NCBI GenBank assembly: GCA_964501185.1
Contig: CAZCRT010000045.1
Location: 3,919 to 19,822 of the forward strand
Source: BS150m-G50 sp964501185 [NCBI: uncultured Bacteroidia bacterium]
GTDB taxonomy: Bacteria; CAIWAD01; BS150m-G50
Length of the DNA: 15,904 bases
Reading direction: 5' to 3'
This document shows, piece by piece, positions 5,928 through 11,539 of the stretch (position 1 is the stretch's first letter; each line of letters opens with the position of its first letter). Below the pieces are notes generated by a model. The model worked only from the letters and a program-made list of their open reading frames with translations, made no database searches and had not been told where the DNA came from. Position numbers and translations under genes: made by a program.

Positions 5928-6767
5928 ATGCAACTGACAAGATTTTACCTGCAGTTGATTAAAACGCCGCAGACCGGCCTGTTGCTGTTTACCGCTCTGG
6001 CCGGTTATCTGGGCTCCGGCGGCAATCTGCCGACTTCTACTCTGTTACTGGCTTTACTGGGTTTACTGCTGGCAGTCAGCGGTACCACAGCTGTCAACAT
6101 GGTATGTGACCGTGATATCGACGCGGTGATGAAACGTACGAATCAGCGTCCTCTTCCCTCCGGCCACCTTACCCACCGGGCCGCAGCATGGTTCGGCACA
6201 CTGCTGATACTGGCGGGAATGGCACTCAATTTCCGGATAGACACACTCTATGCTCTGATGGTTCTGATCGGTATCTTTGCCGACCTCATCATTTACACTA
6301 TCTGGCTGAAGCGCCGTTCTCCCTGGTCGATTGTTTTCGGGGGTATTGCGGGTGGTATGCCGATACTGGCGGGCAGGGTACTGGCAATTGGCGCTGTTGA
6401 CAGCATCGGGTTGCTGATGGGTCTCTCCATACTGCTCTGGATACCGACTCACATCCTGACCCTGGCCATGAATCACTCCGATGACTATCGTCTGGCAGGG
6501 GTCCCCATCTTTCCCAATGTGTTTGGATTTGTCAAGGCACGCTATTTCATCGCCCTGGCAAATCTGCTGGCTGCAGGCATTTTCATGATCATTTTCTACC
6601 TGTTGGATATTCCACGCGCCGGACTGATGGTGCTGCGGATTGGCAGCCTGCTCCTGGTTATACTGTCGTTGCGTCTGATTCTGAATCCCTCGCGTGAGAC
6701 AAATTTTACCCTGTTCAAGTTCGCTTCGATCTATATGGCCACAGCGATGTTGATATTGATTCTTTAG
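5928..6767 (+). CDS. ctaB: Protoheme IX farnesyltransferase (heme O synthase), UbiA superfamily
   Basis: A 279-residue integral membrane prenyltransferase that adds a farnesyl group to protoheme to make heme O, the cofactor (or heme A precursor) of many heme-copper oxidases. The first catalytic motif is clear: Asn57-x3-Asp61-x3-Asp65 in NMVCDRDIDAVMKRTNQRPL, followed by PSG. Further family blocks are YTIWLKRRSPWSIVFGGIAGG and the second polar loop LWIPTHILTLAMNHSDDYR followed by GVPIFP. About nine helices are visible and the length is normal. It begins 9 bases after the oxidase-like gene with only a weak ribosome-binding site, so translation is probably coupled. The pairing implies that the upstream reductase carries heme O or a derivative, whereas the NO reductases I know best use only heme b. 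No heme A synthase is in the window. Confidence 0.93.
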   Translation: MQLTRFYLQLIKTPQTGLLLFTALAGYLGSGGNLPTSTLLLALLGLLLAVSGTTAVNMVCDRDIDAVMKRTNQRPLPSGHLTHRAAAWFGTLLILAGMALNFRIDTLYALMVLIGIFADLIIYTIWLKRRSPWSIVFGGIAGGMPILAGRVLAIGAVDSIGLLMGLSILLWIPTHILTLAMNHSDDYRLAGVPIFPNVFGFVKARYFIALANLLAAGIFMIIFYLLDIPRAGLMVLRIGSLLLVILSLRLILNPSRETNFTLFKFASIYMATAMLILIL

Positions 6768-6797
6768 ATATTGCTCGGAGATCTCACTACTAACTGT

Positions 6798-6809
6798 ACT
6801 ATTGTATCA
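6798..6809. repeat. 12-base direct repeat flanking the seven-helix gene (left)
   Basis: ACTATTGTATCA here recurs at 7481-7492, three bases after the stop codon of the gene at 6834-7478. In a window this long, several exact 12-base matches are expected by chance, so only the flanking position makes it notable. It also overlaps a small inverted repeat, ATTGT-N5-ACAAT (6801-6815). Confidence 0.35.
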
Positions 6810-6833
6810 CACAATCACTGAAAGGATGCTCTT

Positions 6834-7478
6834 ATGACTATTCTCGACAAAGTTTTTCTGCTGTTGACCGGTCTGCTTTCTCTTTATCTGGTCTGGAAAC
6901 TGGTCAAGAATGATGACTGCAAGGAGAACACCTGCCCCTGCCGCTACTACTTCGCTGTCGCTTTTCTGGTGATGCTGGTCGCAGGACTGATTCTCATCTT
7001 TGCCAACTGGGAAGCCCTGACATGGAACTTCGTCTCAGTCGTAGCAGGCGTAATACCGTTCAGCCTGGCTACCGGTCTGATTGCTCGCTTCTATCCCCGC
7101 ATGCATAAGCCTTACCTCGGCTTGATGGTCCTTGGCCTTCTGCTTATTGCAGTAGTCAAGTACGGTGGTTTCGCCGACCTTTCCAGAATTATCTATCCGA
7201 TCTTCCATGCAATCGCCGGTCTGACCATCTTCTTCGTGCCAATCATGGCTATCAAGGCCAAACAGGCTCCAGGCGGATTCTTCTACTTCTCAATTGGTGG
7301 CGCATTGATCGGTCTGGGTGGCATAGCACTGACTTTCCTGAGCGCTGGCAAGCAATTGCTGTTCTTCTCAGGTGATGTCGTCATGGCTATTCTGGCGCCA
7401 TTGCTGTTTCTCACCACACTCGGTTTTGCCATCGGTATCAAGAGTATGGGTGACGCTGAAACCAGCGATAACGCTTAA
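6834..7478 (+). CDS. Seven-helix membrane protein of unknown function
   Basis: A 214-residue protein with about seven hydrophobic helices (roughly residues 5-24, 38-58, 63-85, 94-110, 118-140, 147-169 and 176-202). The first loop is polar and cysteine-rich, DDCKENTCPCRYY, with Cys29, Cys34 and Cys36. Two histidines lie at or in helices (His91 in RMHKPY and His125 in YPIFHAIAG) and could bind heme or metal, but nothing proves it. GAAAGGATG lies at good distance before the ATG. The gene follows ctaB by 66 bases and ends at a strong terminator, so it is probably the last gene of the oxidase-like transcript. I do not recognise the family; a role as subunit or assembly factor of the upstream reductase is inferred from position alone. 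Confidence 0.75.
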   Translation: MTILDKVFLLLTGLLSLYLVWKLVKNDDCKENTCPCRYYFAVAFLVMLVAGLILIFANWEALTWNFVSVVAGVIPFSLATGLIARFYPRMHKPYLGLMVLGLLLIAVVKYGGFADLSRIIYPIFHAIAGLTIFFVPIMAIKAKQAPGGFFYFSIGGALIGLGGIALTFLSAGKQLLFFSGDVVMAILAPLLFLTTLGFAIGIKSMGDAETSDNA

Positions 7479-7480
7479 CA

Positions 7481-7492
7481 ACTATTGTATCA
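7481..7492. repeat. 12-base direct repeat flanking the seven-helix gene (right)
   Basis: This is the second copy of ACTATTGTATCA (first at 6798-6809). TAAC precedes both copies within a few bases. No transposase or terminal inverted repeat lies between the two copies, so a mobile-element footprint is not shown. Confidence 0.35.
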
Positions 7493-7502
7493 ATGATATG
7501 AG

Positions 7503-7535
7503 TAGCCCCTTGACCGGAGGGGCTATTCTATTTTT
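7503..7535 (+). terminator. Intrinsic terminator after the oxidase-like operon
   Basis: Perfect 8-base arms TAGCCCCT (7503-7510) and AGGGGCTA (7518-7525) enclose a 7-base loop, followed by TTCTATTTTT. It ends transcripts coming from the gene at 6834-7478 and lies only 5 bases before the next start codon. Confidence 0.85.
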
Positions 7536-7540
7536 CCTTT

Positions 7541-7975
7541 ATGTCTTCACTGAAACCTGCCGTAAAACGCTCCCTGTTAATGTTTCTGTCCGGTCTGTTC
7601 TGGGCTGTTGCAGGATTTATCCTGATCCGTTTTGCCCTGCTCTGGATGCTTTCCCATACTATCATTACCATATTGCTGCTCATCGGTGCCGGACTGTTGC
7701 TGGGATTGCTGATCACCCGTATCGGCTTCAGAAAGGTTGTTGAGCATAACATTGAACGGATCAGGGAGTTGCCTGAGTGGCCCTGCCTTTTTGCTTTTCA
7801 GGCCTGGCACAGCTATCTGCTGATAGCGGTGATGATTTCCATGGGTACTTTTCTGAGACATACCCATTATATGCCCCGGCTACTACTCGCCGTCGGTTAC
7901 CTGGCGATCGGTTCGGCGCTGTTGCGGGGGAGCTGGCGGTACCTACGGGACTGGAAGAAACTTACCACGAAGTGA
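7541..7975 (+). CDS. Four-helix membrane protein of unknown function
   Basis: A 144-residue protein with four hydrophobic helices (about residues 12-34, 39-60, 87-104 and 111-128) and a positively charged C-terminus. Between helices 2 and 3 lies the segment LPEWPCLFAFQAWHSYLLIA, and after helix 3 FLRHTHYMPR. This layout seems familiar from conserved hypothetical membrane proteins, but I cannot attach a name or function. The ATG at 7541 lies directly after the U-tract of a terminator and has no Shine-Dalgarno sequence at normal distance: the only GGAGG is in the terminator stem, 20 bases away. The true start may therefore be the ATG at codon 14, or the gene may be expressed only by readthrough. 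Its link with the upstream operon is uncertain. Confidence 0.65.
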   Translation: MSSLKPAVKRSLLMFLSGLFWAVAGFILIRFALLWMLSHTIITILLLIGAGLLLGLLITRIGFRKVVEHNIERIRELPEWPCLFAFQAWHSYLLIAVMISMGTFLRHTHYMPRLLLAVGYLAIGSALLRGSWRYLRDWKKLTTK

Positions 7976-8010
7976 CTGTTGGAGAGGATTCAAACAAGGG
8001 AACACTATTT

Positions 8011-8190
8011 CTACCCATTCTTTCTTTCAATATCATTCAAACGCTCTTCCAACTGAGCAACTCTGCTCTCAATATCCTTTCGGGACGATCCGCCCATCAG
8101 GCGGCTCTTGAATATCTCTGCAATATCCAGCATTTCAAACAGCAGTATTATCACAACAACTGCAGCAATTGTTCCGACTGTATCCCACAT
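8011..8190 (-). CDS. Small single-helix protein with coiled-coil tail (59 residues)
   Basis: A short reading frame from ATG at 8190 to TAG at 8011. The N-terminal half is one hydrophobic helix (GTIAAVVVIILLFEMLDIA, residues 6-24). After a glycine/serine break the C-terminal half is a charged helix with heptad-like leucines and isoleucines (DIESRVAQLEERLNDIE, residues 39-55). A good ribosome-binding site, AGGGAG, lies 9 bases before the ATG. The plan of membrane anchor plus coiled coil is like that of PspB-type stress proteins, but it is too short and diverged to name. It converges with the gene ending at 7975. The amphipathic pattern and ribosome-binding site support a real gene. Confidence 0.7.
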   Translation of the reverse strand: MWDTVGTIAAVVVIILLFEMLDIAEIFKSRLMGGSSRKDIESRVAQLEERLNDIERKNG

Positions 8191-8252
8191 GATCCTGTTC
8201 TCCCTGGACTTTACTTTAACCAGTGATATATGACGGTTACAGCTTAGCCAAT

Positions 8253-8277
8253 GGGCAACACGAGGTTCGCCCCTACA
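8253..8277. repeat. GTAGGGGC-type repeat element, intergenic copy
   Basis: The element GGGCAACACGAGGTTCGCCC is followed by CTACA, an imperfect palindrome on the plus strand. It is related to the element at 14481-14507: both follow CAAT or its equivalent, begin GGGC, share CACG and GGTT in the middle and end CCCCTACA. This copy lies between genes. Elements of this look are common in environmental bacterial genomes. Confidence 0.65.
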
Positions 8278-8316
8278 AAACCTCTATTTCTCTTTTCCGG
8301 AGTTAGCAATCTTACG

Positions 8317-8363
8317 TTTTCTTCTCAGTGTCTCCTTCTTCCCTCCGTGTACCCCGGTGAGTC
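8317..8363. repeat. Degenerate CACGGAG-type intergenic repeat
   Basis: On the minus strand this stretch contains CACCGGGGTACACGGAGGGA followed by a GAAGGAGACACTGAG-like run. It resembles the CACGAAG elements at 9208-9292, 9806-9865 and 9964-10000. Apart from this and the element at 8253-8277, I see nothing else in 8191-8376. Confidence 0.5.
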
Positions 8364-8376
8364 TTCTTCTTACTCC

Positions 8377-9180
8377 CTACTTCCTCCCCAGCACCTGACG
8401 GGCAGTTTCAATCTGGTTGGTGAAGAACTCCCCCTCTTCCATGCGTCCCAGCTCCTCCATATATCCATAGAGCCGTTGTTCATCCTTGCCTGATTCCGGT
8501 TGCAGCTGAATGAGGGCAAGCTGCCTGAATGCCAGTGATAGCAGCTGCTCGTCCCGTTTTTTCACGCGGGTAGCCAGTTCTGCAGCCATCCCGAAGGCAG
8601 AGGCAGACTCCCGGATTTCGCCTGCAGTCAAAAGGTGAGCCCCCAGCAGCCACCAGGCTCGGGAGATGGGAAGCTCCGGTTTCTCCAGTTCGATTGCCAG
8701 CTGGAGATTACTGCGTGCAGCGGCCAATCCTTCAGCTTCCTGCTCCGGTGTAATCAGCACTCCAGGCTCATCCCAACCGGGCCAGCTGAAAGATGCAATG
8801 TTGTATAAAATGATCTTCACATGAGTGCGGATCTGATTCGCTTCTACCGCATCCTCAGAAGCAGCAGCCAGTTCATTTCCCAGCCTGACACCGGTTCTTC
8901 CAAACAGCAGGCTTGTGTCCAGATTCTTCTGCTGCCAGTAGTAATGCGGCATCAGCGCTTCACATGCTTCCAGCGCAAGCTGCCTGTTTTCCTGTGCTTC
9001 CAGGAACACGATAGCCGCCTCGCTGCCATTATCTGCCAGTTCTGACATGGCAGCTTCAGCCAGAGTGCGCATCGCTTCTGACGCCGGATTGTTTTCCTGA
9101 GCCATGGTTCTACCTTCATTTGAAAACGGTGTCATGACAAACAGCAGCAGTGCAATCAATACTAATGAAAGTCTCATCAT
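8377..9180 (-). CDS. Exported helical-repeat (TPR-like) protein, unknown function
   Basis: A 267-residue protein. It begins with a signal-like helix (LSLVLIALLLFVMTPFS) and is then almost wholly helical and acidic. Repeated helix pairs with small residues at packing positions, for example EGLAAARSNLQLAIELEKP and ESASAFGMAAELATRVKK, look like tetratricopeptide-type repeats, so a periplasmic or secreted scaffold role is likely. No catalytic motif or lipobox is visible. GAGG lies very close to ATG 9180, so the adjacent ATG 9177 may be the actual start. It is followed downstream by another helical-repeat gene in the genomic order (9303-9770, same strand), separated by 122 bases that hold an inverted repeat; the two may be functionally related. 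I recognise no named family. Confidence 0.7.
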   Translation of the reverse strand: MMRLSLVLIALLLFVMTPFSNEGRTMAQENNPASEAMRTLAEAAMSELADNGSEAAIVFLEAQENRQLALEACEALMPHYYWQQKNLDTSLLFGRTGVRLGNELAAASEDAVEANQIRTHVKIILYNIASFSWPGWDEPGVLITPEQEAEGLAAARSNLQLAIELEKPELPISRAWWLLGAHLLTAGEIRESASAFGMAAELATRVKKRDEQLLSLAFRQLALIQLQPESGKDEQRLYGYMEELGRMEEGEFFTNQIETARQVLGRK

Positions 9181-9207
9181 TACCTCTATAGGGCTTCTGA
9201 AAATCTT

Positions 9208-9292
9208 TCACCATGAAGGACACGAAAAGCACGAAGTATGCTTTGGATAAAGTCTTTGTTTCCCTTCGTGTACTCTGTGGTTTTCGTGGTGA
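9208..9292. repeat. CACGAAG-type repeat in inverted arrangement
   Basis: The left part reads TCACCATGAAGGACACGAAA and onward with GCACGAAG. The right part, read on the other strand, is TCACCACGAAAACCACAGAG followed by TACACGAAGGG. The two ~30-base arms are thus inverted versions of the same degenerate CACGAAG sequence around an AT-rich centre containing TTTGGATAAAG. It fills the gap between the two helical-repeat genes and could fold into a long hairpin. Confidence 0.7.
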
Positions 9293-9302
9293 GTATTCCT
9301 TT

Positions 9303-9770
9303 TTATAAACTGAGCCTTGCAAGCTCGGAAAGAAAATAATCGCGGTCATCCTTCTTGGCGATAGCTTCGGCTGCGTTTTCTGCTTTCTCGATATACTCAG
9401 CAGCTTTGCTCTCATCACCCTGCAGTTTCAAAGCTCTGGCAATTCCCTCGTAAGCAAAGGCGATATCGAAATCAGCGATATTGTTCTGATCACAGATTTC
9501 CAGGCAGCGTTCTGCATGAGCCAGGGCAGGAGCAGCTTTTCCAAGAATTGCGCAAATCCTGGAGATCATCCATTCCCCCCGTTCAAATTCCAGCGGTGTC
9601 CCGATCTCACCCCAGTGAAAGCGGGAAGCGCAGGCAGCATACAGCATCCGTTCGTCATCCTCCCGGGTGCGATTCTCCTTCTCGATCAGCTCCCAGGTCA
9701 GATTGAACAGGTTGGCAGCAAAAAAACGGTGCATATCTTCCTGTGTCGGTTTCTTAGCTTCAGCAGACAT
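9303..9770 (-). CDS. Conserved helical-repeat (TPR-like) cytosolic protein
   Basis: A 155-residue protein without a signal peptide. It is all-helical, with recognisable conserved-hypothetical segments: FFAANLFNLTWELIEKENRT, SRFHWGEIGTPLEFERGEW, SRICAILGKAAPALAHAERC and FDIAFAYEGIARALKLQGDE. The last two have the spacing of TPR helix pairs. I recall proteins with the same layout annotated only as TPR-domain or hypothetical in other bacteria. A very good ribosome-binding site (AAGGAGG, 7 bases from the ATG at 9770) suggests strong translation. No enzymatic motif is visible, so a protein-protein interaction role is the most that can be said. Confidence 0.8.
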   Translation of the reverse strand: MSAEAKKPTQEDMHRFFAANLFNLTWELIEKENRTREDDERMLYAACASRFHWGEIGTPLEFERGEWMISRICAILGKAAPALAHAERCLEICDQNNIADFDIAFAYEGIARALKLQGDESKAAEYIEKAENAAEAIAKKDDRDYFLSELARLSL

Positions 9771-9805
9771 GATTATCCTCCTTTTAAACTCTCACCAGAA
9801 AACAG

Positions 9806-9865
9806 TTCACCACGAAGATCACAAAGTACATTATGGATAAAGCCTTCATTTCTCTTCAGGGTTAA
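9806..9865. repeat. CACGAAG-type repeat, second unit
   Basis: TTCACCACGAAGATCACAAA is followed by GTACATTATGGATAAAGCCT and TCATTTCTCTTC. This parallels the left arm and centre of the unit at 9208-9292 (CACCATGAAGG, then TTTGGATAAAGTCTTTG and TTTCCCTTC). The right arm is lost or decayed. Confidence 0.65.
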
Positions 9866-9916
9866 CCTGATGACAGTAGTATCGCTTCTTCACTGTTTCC
9901 GTTCCTGAAACACTTG

Positions 9917-9943
9917 AGTACTTCCCCTGCCGGTTGAAGTACT
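9917..9943. repeat. Inverted repeat between helical-repeat and transporter genes
   Basis: Perfect 8-base arms AGTACTTC (9917-9924) and GAAGTACT (9936-9943) enclose an 11-base loop. There is no T-run on either side, so it is not a clear terminator. It lies downstream of the transporter gene on the minus strand. Confidence 0.6.
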
Positions 9944-9963
9944 ATAGCTGTTTCTTAACAATA

Positions 9964-10000
9964 TCCCTCTTCGTGAACTCTGTGCCCTTCGTGGTTAATC
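9964..10000. repeat. CACGAAG-type repeat, partial third unit
   Basis: The minus strand reads AACCACGAAGGGCACAGAGT followed by TCACGAAGAGGG. It matches the right arm of the 9208-9292 unit. Together with the units at 9806-9865 and 9917-9943 it accounts for most of the gap 9771-10005, in which I see no gene. Confidence 0.65.
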
Positions 10001-10005
10001 TTTCC

Positions 10006-11469
10006 TTACTTCTTAGCAGGCTTCGGAAAAGCATGCCAGACCTTCGCCGCCAGGATCAAACCGAGCAACGCAATCGGAATCATGGCGATCGGCCAGGCGA
10101 ACCAGTTGTTGGGATCGGTAGCCGGTCCAATCAGCTCACCGGTCGGAGACAACTGCTCCTTCGGCAGCAGCCAGGCGTAGGTGAAGGACATGACCGCGGT
10201 GCCGAGATAGACGAATCCGTCAATTATGCCAACGGCGATTCCAACGTTACGGGTACCACCGAAGTCCATGCTGGCGGTACCGGAAAGCATGCCGTGCACA
10301 CCGATAACAGCCATTGACATGACCAGGACTAATGGACCAACAACAGGTGATTTAAAGACAAAGGTCAGTACAAGCGATCCGGCTAACATGATACCGTAGA
10401 GCAGGAATGCAACCGGCCCACGCCGGGAACCGAAGATATGATCAGATATTGTACCGGCCAGCACACCACCCAGAATACCGGCACAACAGAGCAGCAATCC
10501 CCAGTTATCATAGACGAAACTGTCCTTCAGATGCAGGACGGCGTCTGTCTGCTTGGCAAAAGTACGGAACCACTGCATGATTGCCTGCCGCAGAAAACCG
10601 CTGCTGAACTCGATAATTGCAATCGTCATAATAATCGGGTTCTTCAGCATCAGTTTGAAGACAGACATAGCACCAAGCTGCGGGCCGGTGTCGTTACTGG
10701 AAGCATCAGCGGTGTTGAAATCCGGTTGACCTGCATCACCCGGTGTGTTACGTACCAGGAACCAGTCGATGGCGAAGAAGATTCCGAGCAGAATCGCCGG
10801 GACCAGAAATACCCATTCCAGTCCCATGCTGCCGAGAATCATATAACCCCAGTCAAAGGCGAAGTAGATACCGAGGGAAATCAGGATACCGAAGATGGCT
10901 CCGAAGACACCCCTTTCGCGCACATGGAACCAGGAGGCGTTCACCTTGACAATGGCGACAGCACCGAAGCTCTGGAAGTACATGTTGATAGCATAAAGAA
11001 CCGAAAAGAGGGCAACGAAATTACCTGCTACAAACTCCCACCCGGGCCATTTATAGAGCAGCATCATCGAAGCCAGACCCATCAGGGCGTTAGCAGCCAG
11101 CGCGCCGGCAGCACCGGTCAGGATAGAAAAGCGCCCACCCAGACGGTCGGTCAGCGGCCCGTTGATGAGAAAGGAGAAACCATAGACTATCGTGCCGACC
11201 CCGAAAATGATACCAAAGGCCTCATTACCCATCAGGGCGCCACCATCCATACCGGGGATTTCCTCGAAGGCGAACTTGCTCACTTTCAGGTTATAGCGAC
11301 CCATATAGAGAAAGGCATAGGTCAATCCCAGCGGCAGCCAGTTCATTACCCGGCGTTTGCGGAAGGCTTTGTTGTGACCAACATCAATTCTTGGCAGACG
11401 GCCGATTACAACCGTTACCACTACCAGCAGGATCAGAATCGGGAGAAAATTGTTTAACCACACAGGCAT
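10006..11469 (-). CDS. Organophosphate:phosphate antiporter (OPA) family MFS transporter
   Basis: A 487-residue, 12-helix inner-membrane transporter. Members such as GlpT and UhpT exchange organic phosphates for inorganic phosphate. An N-terminal extra helix precedes the core. Near the start of the core is YAFLYMGRYNLKVSK, the family's first-helix block with a conserved arginine, and later YGFSFLINGPLTDRLGGR, the MFS loop 2-3 motif. In the C-terminal half, SSGFLRQAIMQWFRTFAK carries an Arg at the place of the second phosphate-binding arginine of GlpT, and CCAGILGGVLAGTISDHIFG repeats the MFS motif. GAAGGAG lies 7 bases before the ATG. It sits 70 bases after the 5'-nucleotidase gene on the same strand, which fits uptake or exchange of phosphorylated compounds in the periplasm. 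The substrate is not determined. Confidence 0.88.
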   Translation of the reverse strand: MPVWLNNFLPILILLVVVTVVIGRLPRIDVGHNKAFRKRRVMNWLPLGLTYAFLYMGRYNLKVSKFAFEEIPGMDGGALMGNEAFGIIFGVGTIVYGFSFLINGPLTDRLGGRFSILTGAAGALAANALMGLASMMLLYKWPGWEFVAGNFVALFSVLYAINMYFQSFGAVAIVKVNASWFHVRERGVFGAIFGILISLGIYFAFDWGYMILGSMGLEWVFLVPAILLGIFFAIDWFLVRNTPGDAGQPDFNTADASSNDTGPQLGAMSVFKLMLKNPIIMTIAIIEFSSGFLRQAIMQWFRTFAKQTDAVLHLKDSFVYDNWGLLLCCAGILGGVLAGTISDHIFGSRRGPVAFLLYGIMLAGSLVLTFVFKSPVVGPLVLVMSMAVIGVHGMLSGTASMDFGGTRNVGIAVGIIDGFVYLGTAVMSFTYAWLLPKEQLSPTGELIGPATDPNNWFAWPIAMIPIALLGLILAAKVWHAFPKPAKK

Positions 11470-11539
11470 GGGAAACTCCTTCTATTTACTGAACAGTCAG
11501 GCTGCAACCCGACAGGCACTACTATTCAAGACTGTATTA

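Noticed and set aside
9208-10000. CRISPR array
   Set aside because: The units are degenerate, unequally spaced and interrupted by a gene, and no cas gene is present.
10438-11457. 339-residue plus-strand frame
   Set aside because: It is antisense to the OPA transporter. The low-hydrophobicity, H/Q/E-rich product is what the reverse of a membrane protein gives.
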